From Cololabis saira (lineage: Eukaryota; Chordata; Actinopteri; Beloniformes; Belonidae): DNA of 64,000 bases. Below the pieces are notes generated by a model. The model made no database searches. It was not told where the DNA came from and was given only the letters and a program-made list of their open reading frames with translations. This document shows, in pieces, positions 21,293-32,898 of this stretch. The stretch lies in the NCBI RefSeq assembly GCF_033807715.1, contig NC_084606.1, forward strand, positions 39,142,478-39,206,477, read 5' to 3'. A program made the translations under genes and the position numbers. Every line of letters begins with the position of its first letter. The stretch's first letter is position 1.

Positions 21293-24200
21293 CTTGACTT
21301 TGGACTTTATCGTCTGGGATTCGCTGCATCTGTGTCTCAACAGGGTCGTCCCACTGTGGTCTAATGGGAAAGATGTCTCCTGAGGGAGGGAATTGCAGCA
21401 CTGGGAAAGTTTCTCTTTCTATAACCGAAGGATCAATGAGACTGCTCTCATCGTCTGAGAGGGCGGATATGGCCTCTTGCTCTTTCTCCGCCTCTGCCTG
21501 TGCCAACCTCGCCACGAGCTTGGCCGCTTCGTCACTTATCTCTTCAAAGAACTCATTGGACTGTTTACGTGGTTCACTTTTCTCTTTAGTAGGTGTTGTC
21601 AAATGAGACGACGGACCACTTTTGCCTCGAACTGGCAATCTGGACTGGAAGGCTTTCGATTTTGATGACTCTGCACTTTTAGGAGACGACCTTGGAGACT
21701 CCCCCTCGCAGAAGCTCTTGGCTTTTGAAGATGTCGCCTTGGTTTTGACCTCCATAGAGGGACCCGCGTCTGTCTCAGATTTCCTCCTTGCGTCCTTTTT
21801 GACAGGGACCTTAAGCTTTTTATCTTGATTAGATTCAGCACGTTTGATATTGGTATCCACCTTGCTAGCCTTGATGGGAATTCTGGATTTAGAATCTGAA
21901 ATGAAAGAGGCTTCTTTTTTGGGAGTAGTTGATAAGGCAGTTGTATGAGATAGAGAAGGAATCATAGATTTGCCTCGACCTTGGGAAGTTGACTTAGCTT
22001 GGGTTTTGACTGTTTTCTTAGCACTACTGGAAGCACTTTGCTTGGACTTGCCTGATGTTTTGGGGGTTTCTATGACTAACTGTGCCTCTTCCGGGGAGGA
22101 GTCTGAGGATTCCTGCCCCTGCTCTGAGTAAACTGATCTAGTGATAGTGGTTTCTGCAGTCTGTACATTTGTTATAATTTGTTCAGAGCAACTTGTGTCT
22201 AAATATATGGATCCTTCATTTTTACTCTGGTCCGCTTTACTCTCTAGAAGTTCAGGCGGTGCCTGATCTTTATTCATGGGTTTGGTTGAAGCTGCAATGC
22301 CCATTTTAGGGATTTTAGATTTGGACGCATCGTCTTTAGAGCTTGGCTGATCCCTTTCAGGCGGGGAGTGAGAATGTGATTCAAGAGTCTCTTTTGGTAC
22401 CTCATCTTCCTCAGTCTTGACCTCGAGGGTTAGATTGAGGCCAACTTCAGGATCTGCTGCTGATCTACCTTCTTGCATGGGCTCTTCCAAGACAGGCTCT
22501 TCTAAAGGTTGTTCTCCTATTTGGAAAAAGGCAAAACCACCCCCTTCTTCCTCATAGCTTCTCTTAGTCATATCAATAGCACCACTTCGGGTCATCTCAA
22601 ATAGCTTTCCTTCTTGGAAGAGAAAAGGATTTGGTTCACTAGTAGGAGTGCCTTCTTCTGTTGGTGTTCTACCAGGTGTGGTGTCTGGAGTTGCTTGCAG
22701 AGACTGACGGTCAACTGCCAGATTCAGGATCTTTTGTTCTTCCTCTTTTACACGAGCTGCAAAAGTGGCATCATCCTCTCGCATTGCAGACCAGGAGTCA
22801 CTGTCCACCCTTGCAGTGACGCCTTTTGATTCCGTTTTTGGGAGATCCAGTGCCCCATCTTCTCCATCTCCATCATTGATACAAATCTCCAGTGTTGTTT
22901 GACCTGTCGCAACAGATGCACTCAGTTCCGTATCTGGTGCTCCTGAACCGGCACGTTGATCTCCTTTCACTTCATCTGTTACATTGCTAGATGGTTTTTG
23001 ACTACCCGCCTGTCCCCCACTAACGGCCAACATTTCACCATCCTCATCATCTCCTTTATTTTCTTTCGACTTCCTTAAGCTCTCCTCCTTTTGTTCATCA
23101 GTCCTATTTTCAGCGTCCGTTGTTGGTGTTATTTCGGTGCTAACGACGGATGATGGGCTGCTTTCTCCAGTTTCCAGTGGGAGCTTTGAGGGAAGCTGTT
23201 CTGAGACAGAGTGAGGCCCCTCTGAAGTGAAAGTGGCTGAAGTTGTGGCCTCTTTGATGTGGGGTCCATCATGCAAACCTGCTGAAAAACGAGAGGGAGG
23301 TTGTACTTTAATACCGGGATCAATGAAAAAAGCTAATTTTGAATCCTCAGTGGGTCTACTCAGCCCACATTCACTTTGCAAAAGCTTCTCACTGGTGGGC
23401 TCTAAGTTTTCACAGCTGTCATCCCCTATTTTGAGATCAGATGAGAGAACCAAATCTTTTCTAGAGTTCTTTATTCTCTTTGCGTCTTGTTCCATTTCAT
23501 CAAATGTTTTGATTTTGGCTGCCATTTTAAACATCTCCTCCTCTGGAGTGATCTTTCTCTTAGCTTCATAGCTGTCTGCTGTATCCTCTTCTTCTGGGTC
23601 TTCGGGGATGACAGATGGTTCGGATGGAACAGAGAGGAATGCATTGTCTGGGAGTTTGGGGTTAACCTCATAACTTACCTCTTCAGAACTAGGAGTTTCA
23701 GGGGAAAGGGGACTCTTACCGGAACTCGTGATCTGAGATGTCTGCTCGCAACTGTCATCATCAGCGCTACCCTCGTGGTCTCGAAGCAGCCTACCGCGCA
23801 ATGCGTCTTGGGGGAATTCAGCAGCTTTGGTGGGTTCTGGATGACTAGAGGGTTTACTCGGTGGATGGAATATGGATGGGAAGGATGGGTGGCTTATTTG
23901 CTCTACAGGGCTGCTCTCTAGGGAGTCATGAGGGGGGGATTCTTTGGTTGGACTGGGTTCAATAGAGTCTGGGGACTTATGGGAAGAATTCTCTTCCATT
24001 AGAGGACTACCTTCTAGAGAGTCTCTGTGGCTTATTGTCAAAGAGTCATCAGCTAATGGACTGAGAGCATCTGCTTCTTGTTTCAAAGTAAGGTCTAAGC
24101 TTTCACGGTGCTGAGATGGGGATCTAGAGGCTGGAGAACCAACTAATGACAATGCTAATGGACGATCAGGGCTATCGTCATCGCTAAGAAATGTTTCTAC

Positions 24201-25795
24201 AGTCTCTGAAACTCTTTTTGTAAGTTTCGGAGGTTTAGATTGCATAGACCCACTCCTAACAGATATGGACTCACTTGTTGCGTGGTCATCTGCTGCATCG
24301 CTGGAAGAGACAGGAAGGGTCAGTTCTGTAGTCAGTTGCTCACCAGTGGGACCTACAACAGAGTCCCCAGACACCTCTGCATCTTTAATGTCTTTTTTAA
24401 CTTTTCTGGCAACTGATGCTGAATCTGTAGACTTCTGTGGTCCAGTCAAACTTTCAGGGCTTGTGCCTGGAGTTGCCAGACCTTCATGTTTGCAACTTTC
24501 CTCTGAGCTCAGGTGAGGGGTTCCATCTCCAGAACTGGCGCTTAGTGAGTCTGCCACAGCTTCATGTTTAAAGCTGTCAGAGCTGTCGTCAAGGCCACCG
24601 TTTCCAAAGTCGGCAGTTTCAGTTAGCTGCCAGTGGACAGCAGCTGACTTCTCCGATGGCATGGAGTCCAGTGATACTTCTTTTTCTTGCGCGACAACTG
24701 AGGTTACTTTGGTCACAGTTTTGGAGTGGACAGTTTCAGTTTTTGTGGTTTTCTGTGATGTAGAGGCTGTTTTGAGCTCAAATAACCCAGACTTTCTCTT
24801 TGAGGGGTCCTGCCCACTCTGGAATGCTTGCATCAGCTCCTTTACTGACACAGTCTCCTCAAGTTTTTCAGATTCAGCTTTATGGGGTTTAGGGGGTGGT
24901 GGTGGTTTGGATTTAGGGCTTTCTTTGGCTTTTGGAGAGGGTTTGCTCATTACGGGCAAATGTGAAGGCTTGCTTCCAGTGACCTTTTTGGACTTTTGCT
25001 CTGCTTCTACTTTTTGTTGTAAGGCTTTTACTTTGTCCTTTATTGATCCAATGGGCGTTTCTTCAATTACAGGGGACACCGGTGAGGCTTTCTCAGTAGT
25101 AGGCACAGTTAAAGAAGCGCATGTTTCTGTGGTTTCCTCAGCCTTCCCCTGGTCTTTCCCCTTCCTTCTCACTGGCTTTTTAACATCACCAGTAGTCGTT
25201 CTCTCATGAACTTTAGTTGGAGTGGTTGGTTTTCCACTTTTGCGTAGAACGACATCAGTGAATTTTTCTTGTACACCTGTCTCTTTTTTAGTCTTTACTT
25301 TGGAGCTTACTGGTGCGTCCAGGAGGTACTCTTTAAGGTCACCACTGCCTTTTATGGCTTTAGGTCTGGGCACTCCCCTGTTAGTTCTGCTTTCACGTAA
25401 AACTGGCTCTTGAACTTCTAAGGATGCCATTGTCTTGGCGTCTTCTACCTCACTATCAGAAAGGAGAACCCAGTCCTCGGCAATTGTTGGTGTGTTCGCT
25501 GCCTCCTCTCCCACCTCACCCTGATAGGTTCCACTCCTCAGTATCTCACTGACTTTCTCTAAGTCCTCTTTGACTTTCTCTAAGTCTTTTTCCATTATTT
25601 CTAATGGTTCTCCAGAAACATCCTCAGTCCCTTTCTCTAGAGCACACCCTCCGATGGGAGGGGATTTCTCTCTTGAGTCTGCCGTCAAAATGGCAGTCAT
25701 TTTGATCAAATCTTGTTTCATCTCTGACACGTCGGAAAGAAGATCTGGTTCTCGAATCAGCTCAGATTTCAGGCCTGACGTCTCCGTCTCTTCAT
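21293..25795 (-). CDS. ank3: ank3 classical giant exon (neuronal 270/480-kDa tail domain)
   Basis: One 4503-nt open exon. The start was chosen at the acceptor tccataatggaag and the end at GTCAAG then gtatcc, leaving one base for the death-domain exon. It is clearly the vertebrate ANK3 giant exon. Conserved blocks in order include LLSDVSEMKQDLIKMTAIL, VKEDLEKVSEILRSGTY, ETPIGSIKDKVKALQQKVE, ELMQAFQSGQDPSKRKSG, SSGKSPLSPETPSSEEVSYE, TPEEEMFKMAAKIKTFDEM, FAARVKEEEQKILNL, TPTEEGTPTSEPNPFLFQEG, FEMTRSGAIDMTKRSYEEE and FFEEISDEAAKLVARLAQAE. In mammals this exon makes the axon-initial-segment isoforms. Three SxIP motifs (SKIP 22308-22319, SRIP 21876-21887, SMIP 21957-21968) are candidate EB-protein binding sites. 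It is shorter than the mammalian exon and lacks the long PVSPSxKTE serine-rich repeat block. It has no internal stop. Confidence 0.95.
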
Positions 25796-26804
25796 CTTCC
25801 ATTATGGAAGAAGAACAAGTAAGGAGTAAAAAAAGTCAAAAATGTAAATGAAAGGAGACAGACATTGGAGAAGGAGGTCAGGATAAGACTGGAAAACACT
25901 GTAGGGATCATAAGTTTCACAGCAGGTTCTATACAACATAACAGGAATTCGGCTTTTACTTTCTTTACTGTGATACAGCAAAGAGTCAATAAAAACAATG
26001 GGGAAAAATATGAGCAGGAAATAACTTGCGCATACACTCGCACCCACACTCACATGACAAACTATGACGCAGAACGGAAATACACAAAAGAAAAACTGCA
26101 CCAGCTGTGAATGAGCTCATAGAAGAAAAAGAAACATCAAAGAAACAACATCAAACTATCTCAAGATTGCTTAAATGTGTGACAAATGTCACTGTGATGA
26201 CAGGAAAATGGCTTGAACACAACTGAGTATGACAGTTACGTCAATTAAAGAAAGCCAGTGATGAGCTAAACACACGATGATTTGACTTAAACAAATTAGA
26301 ATCACAGAATGTAAAACACAATAACATCTAAAATACTAAAAATAAAATATAGTTCTATAGACTGAGAACGTAAATAACACAAAAACACAACAAAAAACAC
26401 AAGAAAACAGTGATTTAATGGGGAATTCCAAAATCAAGATAAAAAACAAAAATATCAAAAATAACTTATAACTCGTTAATAACATGTCATCACACGCACA
26501 CACATACACACACACACACACATTTATGTAAGGCAAGTTATTTCCATGCAAAGCAAAGGGAAGGGCTGATGGAAAGAGAATGGAAAAGGGAATGGAGTGA
26601 GCAGACAGTCAAAGTCATGACTGCTTTTAAAATGTAAGAGCCAATGAGCAATAAGTGCTCGACCCCAACTGTAGCGCGTTCCTGAAAACCTACGAGGAAT
26701 TTCCCTCAGTAACATATAATCCTCTGATGTCACATATGTTTTACCTACAGCGGCAAGAAAAAGTGTCCAAAGCCCTTGGAAATAATTTCTGCAGTAATTT
26801 GCTA
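25796..26804. other. intron, mostly unique; short CA repeat
   Basis: No exon recognised. It holds a (CA)n run at about 26492-26521 on the plus strand and otherwise nothing notable. Confidence 0.55.
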
Positions 26805-26810
26805 GTAAAG

Positions 26811-27310
26811 TACGGAAGAGTATTAGGGCCATGGAGTAGAAAAAATATTTGAGAGGGGAAGATTTTTTTTTATTGTGCACTTCGAGAAAAAAGTTGAAAT
26901 GTCGACATTAATGTTGAAATACAATTTCAAGAATAAAGTGAAAATTTTGTGAATAAAGTCGAAATTTTGCCTTTTTTCCCTCAACATTTCGATGTACTTA
27001 TTAACCTGACTGGTTGAGAAAAAAGTCGAAATGTCGAGAATAAAGTCGAAATGTCGAGAATAAAGTCGAAATGTTGAGAATAAAGTTGAAGTACAATTTC
27101 GAGAAAAAAGTTGAAATGTTGAGAAAAAAGTCAAAATTTTGTGAATAAAGTTGAAATTTTGACTTTATTCTTGAAATAGTATTTCCACATTAATCTCGAC
27201 ATTTCGATTTTTTTCTCGACATTTCGACTTTTTTCTCGAAGTACACAATAAAAAAAAATCTTCCCCTCTCGAATATTTTTTCTACTCCATGGCCCTAATA
27301 CTCTTCCGTA
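26811..27310. mobile_element. TIR element with 6-bp target duplication (GTAAAG), copy 2
   Basis: Starts TACGGAAGAGTATTAGGGCC, ends GGCCCTAATACTCTTCCGTA, flanked by GTAAAG on both sides. The interior is a longer version of the GTCGAAATGTCGAG motif array than in copy 1 (500 versus 311 bp). An identical termini pair with different 6-bp target sites shows real transposition. Confidence 0.88.
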
Positions 27311-27958
27311 GTAAAGTGTTAAGGCATTGACAGAAATTGATAATTTAATGCCAAATTAATGCAGAAAACCAGTTTTTCTGGCCAATGTAGAACATAAGCA
27401 TTTCCACATGAATTTAGAAGTTTTTTACATTTATTACATGAACAAAGCGTGGAGGGAGGGAGGGATTCAGTGGTCTAGGGGTTTACTACTGCTTCATCTT
27501 CAAACTAGAACCACTGCTAGAGTACGACTACAATCACAGCCTCTGTTTATTTTCGCCGGGTCCTCATTTGTGCTTCGTTTTTTCTGCAAATGCATAAAGT
27601 GCATTTGAGCAGATAGACCAGATGCTACTGCTAGGAAACAGGGGCCGTTATACAAACATCACAGAGCGAGCAGCTCAGCTTTCGTGTACATACGTAGAGG
27701 ACAGTGTGTCGCTCTTTCCCCGCACGTCCCAGCTTAAACAGCGAAGGTGAGAGAGGGTTAAAGGCATGACAAAGATGCAGGCGTGAAGTTCAAAAAGAAC
27801 AGCAACTCAGGAGAAAAGTGAAGCTTCAGGAGAAGCGTGACATGAACATGAAGATGAGTGACGAGACAGATTCATAAGCAGCTAAAAGGCTTGGACGGCA
27901 TGCAAACAGTCTCAGTGTGGGCTGCACGGTTACGCTTTAGTTCATATTCTGCTTTCTA

Positions 27959-28595
27959 TTAACCCTGGTGCTGTCTTCAGGTCAAGGGAGGAGGAAGAGA
28001 AGAAGGGAGGAAAGAAGGAAGGAAGGAAGGAAGGAAGGAAGGAAGGAAGGAAGGAAGGAAGGAAGGAAGGAAGGAAGGAAGGAAGGAAGGAAGGAAGGAA
28101 GGAAGAATGAAAAGAAGGAAAAAAGAAGCAAGGAAGGGAGAATGAAAAGAAGGAAAGAAAGAAGGAAGGAAGGGAGAAAAGAAGGATGGAAGGAAGGAAG
28201 GAAGGAAGGAAGGAAGGAAGGAAGGAAGGAAGGAAGGAAGGAAGGAAGGAAGGAAGGAAGGAAGGAAGGAAGGAAGGAAGGAAGGACGGACGGACGGAAG
28301 GAAGGAAGGAAGGAAGGAAGGAAGGAAGGAAGGAAGGAAGGAAGGAAGGAAGGAAGGGAGGGAGGAAGGAAGGAAGGAAGGAAGGAAGGAAGGAAGGAAG
28401 GAAGGGAGAAAGGAGGAAGGAAGGAAACTAGGAAAGAAGGAAGGGAGAAGGAAGGAGAAAGCAGGAGGAAAGAAGGAAGGGAGAAGGAAGGAGAGAGCAG
28501 GAGGAAGGAAGGAAGGGAGAAGGAAGGAGAGAGCAGGAGGAAAGAAGGAACAGGAGAATGAGGTCATTTTGACCCGAAGACGGTACAAGGGTTAA
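27959..28595. mobile_element. piggyBac-like MITE filled with a GGAA array
   Basis: TTAA-flanked; left end CCCTGGTGCTGTCTTCAGG, right end GACCCGAAGACGGTACAAGGG preceded by GAGGTCATTTTGACC. The GGAA array occupies the interior. It sits about 120 bp 3' of the 22-nt microexon. Confidence 0.85.
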
Positions 28596-28714
28596 GTTTA
28601 TTCGATCACTCACACAGTATCAACACTTCTGATATTAGCTTCTTTGATAACGACAATCAATATTATTAGCATATAAATGTTAAATAAAAAAAACAAAACA
28701 CTAAATGTCTTACA

Positions 28715-28736
28715 TTTCTCGAACATCCTGCTGGTC
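28715..28736 (-). CDS. ank3: ank3 22-nt microexon (TSRMFEK)
   Basis: A 22-nt segment flanked by a strong acceptor (tttctttttcag) and a strong donor (gtaaga). It encodes TSRMFEK plus one base. That base completes TAT with the first two bases of the giant exon, giving TSRMFEK-Y-EETETSGLKSE. Human ANK3 has MTSEKNDETESTETSVLKS at the same junction, so length, phase and residues all fit. No other exon was recognised between this one and the linker at 37.8 kb. Confidence 0.65.
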
Positions 28737-29378
28737 TGAAAAAGAAAATGCAAAATGTACAGTTAGTTTGTTAATAAAAGAGAAACTACTACTTCAGGTT
28801 TGTCACGAACAACCAACATCACAACATCAACAGTAAACGATGTACACAGATCTGGAGTAGATCAATCAACGACTCCACAAACGTTGGGACTCTGCATGAA
28901 ATGCAAGTAAACACAGAATGTAAAGATCTGTAAATCTCAAAAAGCCACATTTGAGTCACAACAGAAAAAGCATCACAAATGTTGAGAGTGATACATTTTA
29001 CACTTTCATGTAAAATATTTACTTATTTTGATTTTGATGGCAGCAACAAGTCTCAAAAAAGGTTGAAGGCTGGAAAGGTGGACCAAGCAAGAAGCACCCG
29101 GAGAAACATTTACAACTGAGAACAGCTAGGTGGCATGATTGGTCTCAGAAGTGAAGCCAAATAACGAGGTTCACCAATCTCTGAAAACTGAGCGTGCACA
29201 TTACGAACCATTTCAGATCATCTAAAATGGAATGAAGCAAAGAAGAATATGGTCCTATGACCTGTCAAATGAAAATGGTAGATTCTTTTTTGACACCTTG
29301 GACACCAGGTCCTCCGTACTAAAAAGGAGTGGGGTCATCATGCTCGTAAAGGTCCTGCAGCTTTCAGCAAGACAATGA

Positions 29379-29960
29379 CTACGTTTACATGCAGTCAAAA
29401 TTCAGGTTATTGCTAATATTCCGGTTACTGAAACATTGGGAATATTCCGTTTACATTAGTAATTAATCATTCGGGATATCTGGATCAAACCAGCAACGCA
29501 CGGAGAAGGTGATGACACAATTCCCGTCATTTCTGCTTCTTCTTCCTGTATCCAAATTCAAAACAAATGCTGCTTCGGGCAACTTTTCTCTCACCTTCTT
29601 GTAAATCTTCTATCCCGGTACTTTCTACCATCTACAAATGCAGAAATGTTCATATCCTTCATTACATTTATGAAGTGATTAGTCTCCTCCTGGTCTTGGT
29701 TTCTCCGTGTTTAGAAGAACTTCCTGGACTCAAAAGACCAGGATTCCTTGTGAACAGAGCATGTGCAGAAAACTAATTCCTGTTCCGTTTGATGGGGATA
29801 TTCCGTTTACATGACCCAATATTCTGACCTGGCAATAAAGCTTTTTCTGATTCTGATTCTGTTTCTGATTCGGTTTTAAAAGGAGTAACCCAGGGCTCAT
29901 ATTCAGGTTTTTAAAAACCCCAATATGAGAAAATTCAGGTTATTCAAAGTAGTCTAGATG
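29379..29960. mobile_element. MITE with CTACGTTTACATGCAGTC end, copy 2 (truncated)
   Basis: Matches the 16640-17052 element from its left end through AATATTCCGTTTACAT and CCAGGGCTCATATTC. The right end is missing and a segment rich in CTGATTCTGATTCTG is inserted. Confidence 0.6.
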
Positions 29961-30189
29961 GAAAGTGGGGTCCACGCGCACCCCCCGGATTTTTTTATGC
30001 CACCTGATTTTTTTTAATCCTTTAAATGTCTAGTTTCAGAATTTGGTCAGTGCCAAGATCAACTAATGTCTGAAAGGCTTCGTTTTCACACTTAATTGCA
30101 TCTAACTCCAGACCAGAAAATTGAAATTTGAGATTGGCAAAGTAGCATATCCTATCATACATACAAGCCACAGAGACTAATAACACATT

Positions 30190-30640
30190 TATTTTTGCTG
30201 CAACCACCGAGCAACGACCAAAACAATCTAGCAACCACCTAGCAACCACTTTTAAGACCCTAACTACCCTAGCAACCACCCTAGCAACCACACCTAAAAG
30301 AACTTAAAACCTCCTTGGTCTAGAAGGAAAATGGGTTTCAAGGGTAACCCCTATTATTTATGTCATCTACTTTTTGTTATCATCAAAGTGTCTTCTTTCA
30401 GAATTTGTCAGGTGCCAACCTGAAATCATCTCCCAAAGGTTTTATTTTTTATCCTTGTACTGCGAACCCCGACCAGAAAACTCTAAACACCGACATAGTA
30501 TGTGGTGCAACTTTTGTCCTAAACAACTTACAGAGACAAATTAATACATTTTCCAAGCCAACTCTGATAGGCCATCACGTAGCAACCACCTTTAAGACCC
30601 TAGCAACCACCCTAGCAACCGCCTCTGTAAGTTGTTTAGG
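30190..30640. repeat. degenerate AGCAACCACC minisatellite blocks
   Basis: Two clusters (about 30198-30296 and 30578-30625) of CTAGCAACCACC-type units, with a partly inverted copy of the flanking text (TAAGTTGTTTAGGACAAAAG versus CTTTTGTCCTAAACAACTTA). No coding content. Confidence 0.55.
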
Positions 30641-30812
30641 ACAAAAGTTACACCACATTGTAGAGACAAATGAATATATTTACCCAGGCAACTCTGGTAA
30701 AATGAACACAATAAAATAATTGTTTATTACATTTGACTACACACTGACTGTTTAAAACAAAAATCGTAAATAAAAAGCCAAAAAATGTGTGTAGGATGCA
30801 GTTAACTTGTGA

Positions 30813-31253
30813 CTAATCGTCAAATTCGCCATCACTGAGGAGATCTTCTATCTCTATTTCTTTCATTTCTAAGTTTTCATCATTCTTATACTCGTTGTCC
30901 TCTTCATCACCAGATATGTTGTTGTTGACAGCATCGGCTCCCATGTCAAGAGCCGCCTGCTCTTCCACCTCAGCTCTTTGAGCCAGTAACTCGACAAGAG
31001 TAGGAGGGAGGATGGGTCCCATTGTCCATATGGGTTCCAGTACCTCTTCGTCTGTTTTCTCCCAGCCCATGCCCGGGTCATATGCGTTTGGGCTTTCCAT
31101 TATTGCCTCGGCTGCTCTCTTATAGCATGCCACCCTGTAGTTAGCCCGTTGCAAATGGGGGATGAGACAGGCTTTGGGAGGAGGCAGGCGTTCAAGGTCT
31201 ACTTTCGACCTAGAGTCCAGGACCTTCTCGCTACCAACCATCTTCCTCAGCAT
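30813..31253 (-). pseudogene. C-terminal fragment of a mobile-element-like protein of unknown function
   Basis: A 146-codon frame ending in an acidic tail (EEDNEYKNDENLEMKEIEIE). The body has LERLPPPKACLIPHLQRANY, YDPGMGWEKTDEEVLEPIW and GPILPPTLVELLAQ. The LPP...HLQRANY...GW...PIW pattern resembles the C-terminal part of multicopy fish proteins of probable transposon origin; I cannot name the family. Its 5' part runs into the assembly gap. It is not an ankyrin exon. Confidence 0.5.
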
Positions 31254-31289
31254 CTTCGCTCGTGCTGCATCAACCGATGTTATTCGTGG

Positions 31290-31789
31290 NNNNNNNNNNN
31301 NNNNNNNNNNNNNNNNNNNNNNNNNNNNNNNNNNNNNNNNNNNNNNNNNNNNNNNNNNNNNNNNNNNNNNNNNNNNNNNNNNNNNNNNNNNNNNNNNNNN
31401 NNNNNNNNNNNNNNNNNNNNNNNNNNNNNNNNNNNNNNNNNNNNNNNNNNNNNNNNNNNNNNNNNNNNNNNNNNNNNNNNNNNNNNNNNNNNNNNNNNNN
31501 NNNNNNNNNNNNNNNNNNNNNNNNNNNNNNNNNNNNNNNNNNNNNNNNNNNNNNNNNNNNNNNNNNNNNNNNNNNNNNNNNNNNNNNNNNNNNNNNNNNN
31601 NNNNNNNNNNNNNNNNNNNNNNNNNNNNNNNNNNNNNNNNNNNNNNNNNNNNNNNNNNNNNNNNNNNNNNNNNNNNNNNNNNNNNNNNNNNNNNNNNNNN
31701 NNNNNNNNNNNNNNNNNNNNNNNNNNNNNNNNNNNNNNNNNNNNNNNNNNNNNNNNNNNNNNNNNNNNNNNNNNNNNNNNNNNNNNNNN
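31290..31789. other. assembly gap (500 N)
   Basis: Exactly 500 N, which is usually a placeholder for a gap of unknown length. It lies in the interval where the ZU5-ZU5-UPA exons of ank3 should be. Confidence 0.98.
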
Positions 31790-32724
31790 TTTACAGATGC
31801 AGTCAGTATTAAAAATGCTCCATATCCCATCCTTGGAGGACGGTTAGACTGGTTATTTCATTAACGGTGAAGAGGAAAAGGCCTGACTCAGCACATACCT
31901 TTGCATTCGACTATGGAGGCAGACAAGGAAGACCGACCGTGAAGTATGAGGAGGCGAGGTTGCAAAACACACAAACACACACACGTACAAATGCAGACAG
32001 TTAGATGTTTTGTGCACAAAAAGAAAGGGTTTCACATACAGGAAGTACATCAGTAATTAGACAGAGACAGGGTGTGTCTCTACTAGGGGTTGTAACGATA
32101 CACTAATCTCACCATACGGTATGATACACGATATTGAGGTGACGATAATGATACAATACGATATTATAGCAGTATTTTTATTAACAACTTGAATGAGGAA
32201 ATTATGACTAGAAAAAATGGTCTTTTATTTGAAAGACACAAAATACAAAACAATGCTGTGCGTTTGCCCTATTGTTACAGTTTGTAATGATTTATAACTG
32301 TTTAGGTTTTAAAGAGAAAGCCAGGCCAACCATTTTCCACAAACTAAAAGTTAATATCAGGTTTGCATTATGCATCTTCAGTTTCATACAAGTACAAATA
32401 TTTTGCCACAAACTGAATAGTTTCTCTCATGTATGATTTGACTTTTTCTTTTCCAGAAATTTAACAACTAAAATTATATAAATAAATAAAAGTAAATAAA
32501 TAAAACTATGAAAACACCGGTGCATCAGCAAAAATAGTCCCTGGTAATTCACTTCCGTTGTGGCTTTTTTATTTGCGTCGTTTTTTTTTCAATTTTCAGC
32601 AGGGTTTCTTTATATTTGCAGCGTTTATTTTATTTGCAAAGCGTTTATTAAATTTGCAGCAGCGTTTATTTCTGTTTTGCAGCGTTACTTTTATTTTCAG
32701 CAATGGCGGGGTCTCGACCACCGT

Positions 32725-32898
32725 ACTTATTTCTTTGATTCACTGTGACCGGACAAGCTGGAAGCTAAAGAAAGTATCAACCAGCGCTCTGGGGGGTTTT
32801 GCACCGCGGAGAGAATGGAGTGACGGAGAAGTCCGAAGGTTCACGACGGCGTCACGGAGACGGCGTAGGCTCTGCGTTGGTTTAAGGCAGAACCATAA
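32725..32898. mobile_element. Harbinger-like MITE fragment
   Basis: Matches the right half of the 657-1081 element (TTGATTCACTGTGACCGG, CACCGCGGAGAG, ACGGCGTCACGGAGACGG) up to GCAGAACCAT. Its terminal bases (ATCAGGC) reappear on the far side of the GGAA element at 36513, so the GGAA element jumped into it. Confidence 0.65.

Noticed and set aside
31149..31864. Open frames spanning 31.15-31.86 kb
   Set aside because: They run through 500 N and have no meaning.
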